Shown here piece by piece: positions 19,258 through 26,930 of a DNA stretch of 26,930 nucleotides. The translations under genes were made by a program, and so were the position numbers. The number at the start of each line of letters is the position of its first letter. The first letter of the stretch is position 1. Origin of the DNA: Rhizomucor pusillus (Eukaryota > Mucoromycota > Mucoromycetes > Mucorales > Lichtheimiaceae); NCBI GenBank assembly GCA_900175165.2, contig FWWN02000261.1, positions 1 to 26,930 of the forward strand, read 5' to 3'. The notes under the pieces are model-generated. The model was not told the origin of the DNA and made no database searches. It worked only from the letters and a program-made list of their open reading frames with translations.

Positions 19258-21169
19258 ATGGCATTTTCGTTTTGGATTACTGCAACCCTGGTGCTAGCGT
19301 GGCTCGTCTACCGCTTCCTGCGCATCCGAGTGGAAAACAGTGTAGAGAGGAACAGGCAACGAGTACTCGACGAAATTCAGTACACGCATCCTGAACATGC
19401 CACCGACAATGCGCCAACCTTTCTCGGCTTTTTCCATCCTTACTGGTGAGTATACATGCTCTTCCCTGCGCAGTAAAACTCATGGTAGTTAAAAATAGCA
19501 ACGCGGGCGGTGGCGGTGAAAGAGTGCTCTGGACAGCTATACGTGATGTACAAAAAGAGTTTCCGCACGTCGTGTGTGTCGTGTATACTGGTGATATAGA
19601 TGCATCTAAAGAGCAGATTCTATTCAAAGTCAAGGTAACTCGACTGCCACGTTGCTGCAAATCTGGATTATGATTCATGCGTAATAGTCTCGTTTCAACA
19701 TTGAGTTGAAATCGCAGAACCTCGTATTCGTTTACCTCCGCAAACGATATCTAGTTGAGGACTCTAGATACCGACGGCTGACACTTCTCTTGCAAAGCCT
19801 TGCATCTATGCGCCTCGGATACGAAGCAATTTCAAGTCTAGTCCCTGATGTGTATTTTGGTAAACTGAAGATGCTAGGAGAACAATGCATTGAATCGAGA
19901 TATTCACTGGAAATCGACTTCGATAATAAGATACTATGGGATATGCATTTACCTATCCGGTAGTGCATTACTTGACAGGCATCAAGATCGCGGCTTATGT
20001 GCACTACCCGACCATCAGGTAGTTTTCATTGAATGCAGCCCCGAAAGACCTGCCCTGACTGTATTTTGCAACATAGTTCGGATATGTTACAACGTGTATA
20101 CGAGCGTAGAGGACAACACAACAATGATGAACGGATTGCAAAGAGTGCGGTCTGGACCTACGGCAAATTAATGTATGCCATCAATGGAGGAGGAAAAAGG
20201 CAAATACCTAATGAGATTTGATCTTGTAGCTACTATCACATATTTGCTCGTATCTATGGATGGTGTGGGTCATTCGCAGATATTGTCATGGTGAATTCGA
20301 CGTGGACAAAGGGACACATTGACCAGCTATGGAAAACGGACGCCGAGATCGTCTATCCGCCTTGCGATACAGAACGACTGAATGAGCTACCATTATCTAA
20401 TCGCAAAACAAAGGTGATAAGCGTTGCACAGTTCAGGTAATATTTAATTTCAAACTATCGAAGTCCAAAGCTGAACAATGGATATAGACCTGAAAAGGAT
20501 CATTCGATGCAAGTGCGTGCGATGGCAAGGTTGCTGGAAAAATATCCCCAGTGGCGACAGAGCAAGGAATTGGAGCTTGTCCTGGTTGGCAGCTCTCGTA
20601 ACCAAGGAGATGAAGAGCGGATAGCCTCGTTGAAAAAGGAATCCGTGTCTTTAGGAGTTGAGGTTGGTCACTTTGGATACCTATAGAGGATCTGGCGTTT
20701 GATTCACCAAGCGTATGTCGCCAGGACTATGTCCGCTTTGAAGTGAATGCTTCCTTTGATACACTTGTCTCTAAGCTCGGAACAGGCAAGGTCGGTCTGC
20801 ATACTATGTGGAACGAGCATTTCGGGATCGGTGTGGTCGAATATATGGTAAGTCAAGTAATGTGGTAACATTTACAGATAGGATATCAACAATACATATA
20901 ACATTATGCAGTCTGCAGGCTTGATCCCCGTTGCTCACAACTCAGGAGGGCCCAAACTGGATATTGTTACAGAGTATGGTGGAAACCAAACAGGATACCT
21001 CGCAGATACAGTTGAATCATTTGCCGATGCGCTGAATGCTGCTCTGTCATTGTCAGAGCAAGAGTACTGTGTTATGGCATCCAATGCGAGGGCTGCAGCA
21101 TCCGACAAGTTCTCTGAAGTTGCATTCAGTCACGAAACATTGCGTTCTCTGCGAAAATGCTTGCAATAA
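19258..21169 (+). CDS. ALG11: GDP-mannose:dolichol-PP-oligosaccharide alpha-1,2-mannosyltransferase ALG11
   Basis: ALG11 adds the fourth and fifth mannoses to the lipid-linked N-glycan precursor on the cytosolic face of the ER. Nine exons (19258-19445, 19499-19634, 19688-19859, 19931-20018, 20077-20172, 20230-20436, 20488-20662, 20725-20847, 20912-21169) give 480 residues, typical of the family. Residues 3-22 form the N-terminal membrane anchor. Motifs in order: [115 protein letters not shown] and [11 protein letters not shown]. The GT4 EX7E motif is E385 and E393. The frame is intact after splicing. Its 3' end is only 69 bp from the convergent complex I gene. Confidence 0.95.
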
Positions 21170-21238
21170 AATGTATAGAGTGACAAGTTTATAAACTTTT
21201 CTGTTTCTTGGGGGAGAGAGGGACGCAGTCTAAATGGA

Positions 21239-21843
21239 TTATGCTTGTTCTTCTGCCTTCTGAGGAGCCTTAAAGAAGGTTTCTCTGTATGCCTGTTTTT
21301 CTTCGAGGGATTTGCCGGCCAAGGAGCCCTTCAAGTTGCCAGAGTATTCGTATGCGAACATGGTACCTCCAACACCGGCGCATGCAGCACACATTTTGGC
21401 GATAGAGTGAGCTGGGACAAAGCAACGATGCGTATCAGCAAAGCAAATTCGGCGTTTTCCTCCTTTCCTTCTCGTCTATTTCTTCTTCAACACTTACTCT
21501 TGATGCCTGCAACCAGACCTGCGGCGCAACCACCAATACCTGCGCTGACTGCATTGTCAAAGTTGCCTACGTTCTTGGCTGCACATTCAGTGACAGTGAA
21601 GATACCACCCATAGCAGCTACAGAAACGTCGTCAATTCCGTGATTTTGCTTTTCGTCAAGTGTTGCTTAGTGCATACCGAAGAGCGCGATGGTGCCTCCA
21701 GTTCGGGTGAAGACGCCCTTGGCACCTTCATTGTGTTTCTGTACGGTGTTCTGCATGGCGGAAATGACGAGACCGAGGGCGCCGGCTGTCAAAGTCGTTT
21801 TGCCGGCATCGTATAGACAGTCAGAGTCGCCGTGTGCTGTCAT
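21239..21843 (-). CDS. NDUFA11: Complex I subunit B14.7 (NDUFA11-like, Tim17/22/23 family)
   Basis: Accessory subunit in the membrane arm of mitochondrial NADH:ubiquinone oxidoreductase. Three exons (21843-21678, 21617-21498, 21411-21239) give 152 residues. Hydrophobic segments with small residues follow the Tim17 pattern: AGALGLVISAMQNTV (about 20-35), GTIALFAAMGGIFTVTE (about 50-66), AVSAGIGGCAAGLVAGIK, and KMCAACAGVGGTMFAYEY. The C-terminus is hydrophilic and ends EEQA. The shared Tim17 fold leaves some ambiguity with translocase components, but the wording of the segments fits fungal B14.7/NUO-21.3b. An in-frame start 66 bp upstream would add 22 residues; the ATG at 21843 (MTAHGD) was preferred as closest to family starts. 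Confidence 0.85.
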
Positions 21844-22201
21844 GTGGGATAAAGAGTGGGGGAATTGAAGAGCTTGTTTTTCAAAGCGCGGCTGTCCCGT
21901 CTGGACCACCTGCCTGGTGTGACTACTTTATTTTGAGGAATAATCACTACTGTAAACACAGACTCTATCACTAACTACTTGTCTACTTTAATAAAAAATT
22001 TCCTTTTCTGCCAGCTAATTCGCAAAATGAGTATACCCTAGCGACTACCATCGACTGCCAGTGGGTCGCGAGAAACATCTCTTTCATCAAGCATAATAGG
22101 TGATACACTCTTTACAAGCGAGGAAGATTATATGCAGTTGGGAAAAGCATTTTTACTGTTTTTACATCTGCGTTTTGTTGAGTCTTTCTTTCAGAACAAC
22201 A
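21844..22201. other. Region between the complex I gene and the Helitron
   Basis: About 360 bp holding the promoter of the complex I gene and probably the unrecognised 5' end of the Helitron. A Helitron should begin with TC; several TCT candidates exist near 21961-21986, but none can be confirmed. No gene is seen. Confidence 0.3.
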
Positions 22202-22393
22202 ATGGACTTCATACAAGAGCATACAAATATTACCCCGCGACGTTCTTGCAACAGCTGCGGTCGAACAGACCATTTGAGACGCTCAAGTCGTTTGTATCCG
22301 CACAACCCACGGTTCAATAGATCGACAGAGCGAGAACAAAATGAGCAACAAACAAGGTTTAGCCCATCATTGAATACTCTTCAGATAATGTAG
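22202..22393 (+). pseudogene. Helitron 5' zinc-knuckle-like fragment
   Basis: A short frame from ATG 22202 carries CNSCGRTDHLRRSSRLYPHN, similar to the CxxC-H region that precedes Rep in fungal Helitron-like proteins. It ends at a stop (22391-22393), well before the next Rep piece, so the reading frame is broken. Confidence 0.45.
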
Positions 22394-22589
22394 TCTCCAT
22401 TAGTTGTGGAAATATTTACCTCATGATATTGATATCATCGAATTGATTGATAGCCCTCGGCGTCGAAACCACGATGAAATGGAAATTGCAAGCATGGCAG
22501 GCGCTGTTGCTATGCAAGTTATTTCGAATGATTCCATGCTTATCGCTTGACAACCAAATTTCGCTGAGCATATGGTTTCCAGTAGAGAT

Positions 22590-22992
22590 GTCGTCGAGCA
22601 CAGACATACATTGCCTCAGACAAGAGTGAATTGCCCTTTTTGTGATGCCAAAATGTGGTTATTCGAGAGAGTATCAGGATCAAGGCAGGATCCAGTGTTT
22701 AACCTTTGTTGCAAAAATGGAAACATCGACCTTCCACGACCACAGCCACCACCTGATCCTCTTCAATCTCTTTGGAAAGAAAACAACGCTGCTGCACGCG
22801 ACTTCCGTCAAAACGTCCATGTTTACAACATTGTCTTTGCATTTTCGTCCTTCGGTGTCATGCTGGATGAAACCGTTGCCAATGCTATCCATGGCGCCTA
22901 CAGTTTCAGAATTTCAGGAAGAGTATCGCATCGTATCGGTCCTATGCTTCCAGAAAATGGACAGACACCGCCATTCGCGCAAATATCTACTT
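22590..22992 (+). pseudogene. Helitron-like N-terminal domain fragment (Rep)
   Basis: The frame encodes VNCPFCDAKMW, a CCKNGNIDLPRPQPPPDPLQ stretch, FRQNVHVYNIVFAFSSFG, YSFRISGRVSHRIGPMLPE and ends near PPFAQI. This is the Helitron_like_N domain, which lies ahead of the Rep nickase. A one-base shift at about 22990 moves the match to the frame of the next piece. The HUH nickase itself is not present. Confidence 0.75.
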
Positions 22993-23260
22993 TGATACAT
23001 TGAAATCTTCTTCCAATGATCCTCTTCCATTCATTTTATGCCGCCACCATTTCCCAGTCCGTATAGCCTTTGCAATGACTATACACAAAAGTCAAGGACA
23101 AACTATGAAGCATATGAGCTTATATCTTCCCTCCCCTGTCTTTTCACCTGGCCAACTTTACGTTGCGCTTTCCCGCGTATGCTCACCTAACTCCATCTCC
23201 ATCTTCTTTCCGTTCGCATCTACTCCCGCCACAAGCACTCGCAACATCGTATACGAATAA
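22993..23260 (+). pseudogene. C-terminal Pif1-type helicase fragment of the Helitron
   Basis: Directly after the Rep fragment, a frame gives SSSNDPLPFILCRHHFPV, then RIAFAMTIHKSQGQT (helicase motif V region), then VFSPGQLYVALSRV (motif VI) and ends TRNIVYE. This is the last part of a Pif1-like Helitron helicase. The Walker A and B motifs are missing, so an internal deletion of well over a kilobase has joined the two ends of the protein gene. Confidence 0.8.
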
Positions 23261-23322
23261 AATATAGACTATAGACATCAATTATTGAATAGGCAGCCTT
23301 CCGTAGGAGCGGGGAGTTCTGG

Positions 23323-23345
23323 AGGGGGGCAGAGCCCCCTGCTAA
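23323..23345 (+). repeat. Helitron 3' terminal hairpin and CTAA
   Basis: A 7-bp GC-rich stem with one bulged G and an AGA loop lies two bases before CTAA. Hairpin plus CTRR is the classic Helitron 3' end. The base after CTAA is G rather than the usual T, so the boundary has decayed or is shifted slightly. Confidence 0.6.
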
Positions 23346-23424
23346 GAAAGAAAAGGAAGGCATCTATTTTATACAGTATCTCTCACTAATGCTTCATGCG
23401 AGCGTCGGTCTGAATAAACCGGCG

Positions 23425-23440
23425 CTGTGCTTGCAGAAGC
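23425..23440 (+). repeat. Left target-site duplication of the LINE
   Basis: CTGTGCTTGCAGAAGC occurs here and again, without mismatch, at 26257-26272. The two copies bracket the LINE body exactly and mark the insertion site. Confidence 0.85.
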
Positions 23441-26256
23441 CGGTCGCTTCAACTCACACGCCAGACGTCTCCAAGAGGAAATCCACCACCTTCTAACTGA
23501 CCATGGCTCACCATGTCAGACCGACAAAGCGACCATCGAAAACCTCGGAGAGCAGCTCAATGCAACAATATATCGAGCTCTTAGATGAGAGTGTCACCCG
23601 CGGTCAGCTCAGACCAAAATCTTGGAAATGGTTTCGGACTGTAGAACTGGAACGTCTAGTAATCCGGCGTGAAAAAGCCTCTAGACTGTGGAGAAGAGGA
23701 AACCACGATCTCCTTCGTGGGGCATCCTTATGGCATGCTTATATGGAGGCCCGTGCGGCAGTCTCTGTCGAAATTAAACGCACGCGACGTCAACAATGGA
23801 GGCTTTTTGTAGAACGAATGGCATCGTCCCCGGTCGATGAAATGATTAGCACCCTTAAACGGTTGCGGAGAGGGTCATAACCCAACGTGACGTTTTCCCA
23901 CCCTAACGGCCCCCCAGCAGCAGTTGAATGTATGATGCAGCATCTCTCTCCCGTCTTGCACGGCGAAAAACCTCATGATCACCAGCCACCAACAGTCGCT
24001 GCTAGCACCCGGGATCCACCACTATTCACAGCAACCTCAGTCCATTACGGCTCTCGAGCGTATAGCTCCTCGAAAAGCCCCAGGTTCGGACCATATCACA
24101 GGTGCAATGCTACGTCCGATCGCCGAAACACTGTGCCGTCTCCTAGCTGACTTCTTCACTCTCTGCTTGCGATGGGCCTGGATTCCCGTAGCATAGCGCA
24201 CTGCCCAAGTCGTGCCTATCTATAAAAAGGTGACCCGGATGATCCTGGCAACTATCGTCCTATTAGCCTCACTAGCGTTTTCCGAAATCTCCTGGAGCGT
24301 TGTCTACTACCTCAGCTTCTCGATGCCATTCCCCCACTAGACCTCGTACAAGGCGGTTTCCGCAGACAACGGGGTGCTTTGGACTAAGCTTTTGCCCTCC
24401 ACATGCTAATCCGTCACTTCCACTCAGTTCATGAGCAATATCCAGTTCTCGCGTTCTTGGATATCAAATCTGCCTACGATACTGCCGATCGGTCCATCAT
24501 CTGGGGTTTTTTGCGACAATCAGTCTCGACAAGTACCCTTGCGATTATCATGCACATGTTTAAGGATGTTCGTGTTTGCATCATAAATAGTCACTATAGC
24601 TCTCGCATCGACCACGACGAGGAGTCTTGCAAGGGTCCATCCTTAGCCCTTTACTTTACGCAATCTTTATCAACTCCCTGCCGCAACGTCTACGCTACGC
24701 GCGACATCTCTCCCGCCCACTCACTCTCTGCACCACTCCAGTGAGGGCTTAACGGAAAACTCGGCGCTATCCCTCAGATATACGACGCCCCGCCGTGGCC
24801 GCTTATGGCATCGACCCGACAATAACTACATTATCATCAACTCCCTGCTCTATGCCGACGATATCGTACTCTTCGGCTCTGCTAATGATATAGCAACCCT
24901 CCTCCAAATTGCGGAAAACCATGCACGAAGCTCGGGCTATCGGTGGCATCCGGGAAAATGTGCAATTATAGACTCTACACCACAACCCCTCTCATATCGC
25001 CTTTACGACGAATGCATTCCTCAGGTATCCACCTTTAAAGTACCTGGAATTGCCTTTCACACATACCGGTCTAGACCGAGACCTGCTAGTAAAGCAAAGG
25101 TGCAGCATAGCTGCTGAAGCGATGGCTCTTCTTCGTCACTTAGGTGTTCATCAGTACGGTTTTGGATTGGGCTCAGCTCTCCGCGCCTACCGTACCTTCA
25201 TCCGATTTATCCTCGAATACGGCGTTGCTATCTCGGCTCTCACCTCGACGCAGAAACGACAGTTGCAGAATCTACAAGTTGGATGCCTCCGTTAATGCCT
25301 GAACGCCCCAAGTTCTCAGCATCTGCCAACCATTGTTCACCAGGCTCTTTGATCTTCCATCCATGATGCTTAGAGCAGAGATACTTCAGTTCAAATTTGT
25401 AATGCGAGCGCAACATCTCTCCGTTACCACGCTTGTCCGCTCCATCAATCTATACTTGCCACAATATCCCATCCTGACGAACAATGGCGCAGCCTAACCT
25501 CCCGATATCCCCTTTACGCTGATATCGCGACTACATAACGCAACACTATCGACGACACCCGACTCTCAACTTGACCCAGCTGCCCTTATTATTGAACTAG
25601 CACGCGACGGCGAGCTTCAGACCCGACGCCGTCGCTTCAAAACCATTCGCCTCCTACGACCAACACGCTGCATAGACCCAATTCTCTTCCACCTCGCTTC
25701 CCACCGCGATCGATCCGGCTTATCAGATGGCGAATGCACTGGTTACCATCATATCCCCGCAAGAATTGCCGATGTGGTCACCCACAAGCCTCTCCTCTCC
25801 ATTACATGACTTGCCCCCTCTTAGTCCCAGCCTGGCTGACTGAACTCAAGACCTCTCCAATTTTCCCAGCCTGAGTAGCGAACACATTTTAGACTATGCA
25901 CTGAACGAGCTCCCAACCACGCGCCGTAAAATATCGACTGGATGTTGCCGCACCATCTGGATACTTGTCATCAACATTCTTCGCGAAATAGACTACCTTA
26001 GCCATCCGAAGTCTGACGCAGATGTCGACCAGGAGCCTTACGCTGCTGATGCCCTACTCATCAGTGTCGACTTCCTAGATGATCACCTCATAACCTAGCC
26101 CATCCTGTACAACCCGCCCCTTCCTCTTAGACTTTTTCCCCACTGGGGTTTTTTCGGTCTATAGACCAATCCCTTTCATCTCTTTTCCTTCGTTTCCTAA
26201 GGCGGCCAAATGCCTATAGGCGAGGGCCTAATGCCTTAATAAAGAAAACCTTTGAA
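23441..26256 (+). mobile_element. 5'-truncated, decayed non-LTR retrotransposon (LINE)
   Basis: About 2.8 kb between perfect 16-bp direct repeats. The 3' end is AATAAAGAAAACCTTTGAA rather than a long poly(A). There is no apurinic endonuclease region, so the copy is 5' truncated. The 3' untranslated part holds two short hairpins (CCCCACTGGGG at 26138-26148 and GGTCTATAGACC at 26156-26167). The reverse transcriptase is interrupted by several stops and frameshifts, so the copy is dead, but the intact duplications suggest a not very old insertion. Confidence 0.9.
23503..25296 (+). pseudogene. LINE reverse transcriptase, broken
   Basis: In order across frames: a basic, helical pre-RT segment (23503-23880); the PRKAPGSDHITGAML block (about 24062); GDPDDPGNYRPISL (about 24230); FLDIKSAYDTADR with the first catalytic Asp (about 24455); QGSILSPLLYAIFINSLPQ (about 24630); LLYADDIVLFGS with the catalytic YADD (about 24846); then KYLGIAFTHTG (thumb region, about 25035), after which the match continues past 25296. 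Stops at 23878, 24195 and 24386 and several frame changes break it. The catalytic aspartates remain readable. The precise LINE clade cannot be assigned by eye. Confidence 0.88.
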
Positions 26257-26272
26257 CTGTGCTTGCAGAAGC
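26257..26272 (+). repeat. Right target-site duplication of the LINE
   Basis: Exact copy of 23425-23440, directly after the LINE 3' end TTTGAA. Confidence 0.85.
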
Positions 26273-26930
26273 GAAGCGGATGCAAACCGCTGGAGAATGC
26301 AGGTTTATGATGGCCAAGCGAGTAGCACAACTCCTCGAATTCACTTAAAATATTCCACAAACATCGAATTTCATGAGCATAGGCTCATTTTGAAAGTCGA
26401 CTTTATGCATCGTCCTATTATCACATCCGGATCGTTCTCGCCTACAACGCCTAATCTTAAGACTACGGCTCTGGAACCGAGACAAAGATGGCGAAGCTGC
26501 ATGATATAGCGACAATTCAGACACCACAGACCCTGTTGCATATATGCTTCCGTATCCCCAATATCAACGAATCTTCAAAACCGCAGGCAATCAATAAGGT
26601 GTATCCAATAACGTAGAGACATTATCCACTTGCTGTTAACAGTAAACCTGGAATCTCGATGGCGGATGAAAAACCAGGGTTGGGAGAGACACGCGAGTCT
26701 ATTTCGGCGCAATGCACTATCCAAAGTATACTTTTGAACACCAACAAATTGGCTTAGGGATAAGCACGTTCCGTGGAACTTCCTGGAGGAAGATCGAAAG
26801 CTCCAAATAGCGTTGTACTCACATTACGACACAGAAAGATTTGTAGACCTTACATGCCACTGGGCCAGTTCACAAAAGATATCATACTGTGAAACAGCAT
26901 TCGATGTCCCGGATGTAAGCATTGTCTCTG
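26273..26930. other. Right edge, no confirmed gene
   Basis: About 660 bp without a supported gene. A plus-strand frame is open from about 26739 to the window end and reads VPWNFLEEDRKLQIALY and TCHWASSQKISYC, which looks coding-like but matches no family I recognise. Upstream in-phase fragments (26520-26605 and 26635-26730) are separated by stops. It may be the start of a gene or another decayed element continuing to the right. Confidence 0.3.

Larger units (their letters stand above)
22202..23345 (+). mobile_element. Internally deleted Helitron remnant
   Basis: Pieces of a Helitron Rep-helicase protein lie in order but most of the middle is missing. The 5' boundary is not determined. The 3' end is probable: a GC-rich hairpin (23323-23340, AGGGGGGC, AGA, GCCCCCT) is followed within two bases by CTAA (23342-23345), fitting the CTRR end of Helitrons. 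Coding pieces are listed separately. The element cannot be autonomous because the nickase core and the helicase front half are absent. Confidence 0.7.

Noticed and set aside
26138..26154. A bacterial-style intrinsic terminator (GC stem plus T6)
   Set aside because: The setting is a eukaryotic LINE 3' untranslated region; better read as a retrotransposon hairpin.
1..26930. CRISPR array, bacterial operon, phage or plasmid features
   Set aside because: No spaced direct repeats, Shine-Dalgarno pattern or polycistronic layout. Introns and eukaryotic gene families run throughout.

Overview
The window is nuclear DNA of a filamentous fungus. The signs are many short spliceosomal introns (mostly 48-95 nt, with GTRNGT-like donors and CTGAC/CTAAC-like branch points just before a TAG/CAG acceptor), a fungal-type Zn2Cys6 regulator, an allantoicase, a complex I B14.7 subunit, and a degraded LINE and Helitron. 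Gene structure and transposon flavour suggest an early-diverging fungus, most likely Mucoromycota. That placement is inference, and the genus cannot be read from the sequence. All exon coordinates were traced by hand from splice motifs, reading-frame continuity and family similarity; in every complete multi-exon gene the exon lengths sum to a multiple of three.

Layout. 1-222: last exons of a plus-strand gene entering from the left. 403-2388 (-): ELL-type RNA polymerase II elongation factor. 3045-4825 (+): allantoicase with a basic C-terminal tail, divergent from ELL. 5058-5591 (+): intronless, probably mitochondrial LEA-like protein. 6299-6986 (+): ribosomal protein L9 (uL6) with a 5'UTR intron. 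6987-11850: gene-poor, holding a hairpin, a short possible coding exon, a MITE-like inverted repeat, a degenerate modular repeat and a decayed gag-like fragment. 11851-13875 (+): fungal transcription factor with an incomplete zinc cluster. 14116-16506 (-): ZZZ3-like SANT plus ZZ-finger protein. 17055-17669 (+): GINS subunit PSF1. 17871-19080 (-): tail-anchored E2 of the UBE2J1/Ubc6 type. 19258-21169 (+): ALG11 mannosyltransferase. 21239-21843 (-): NDUFA11/B14.7 complex I subunit. 22202-23345: internally deleted Helitron. 23441-26256: 5'-truncated LINE with a perfect 16-bp target-site duplication. 26273-26930: unassigned.

Functional themes. Most genes are single-copy housekeeping genes packed head-to-head or tail-to-tail. 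Two divergent pairs share a short promoter region: ZZZ3-like/PSF1 (chromatin and replication, with two GACGCG motifs before PSF1) and UBE2J1-like/ALG11 (both ER-membrane proteins, 177 bp apart). The right 5 kb is a transposon landing zone. I see no CRISPR array, tRNA or rRNA gene. No clearly new multi-gene system is evident; the most interesting items are a fungal ZZZ3-type reader, the allantoicase tail, the zinc cluster lacking one cysteine, the MITE-like element and the nested transposon remnants.
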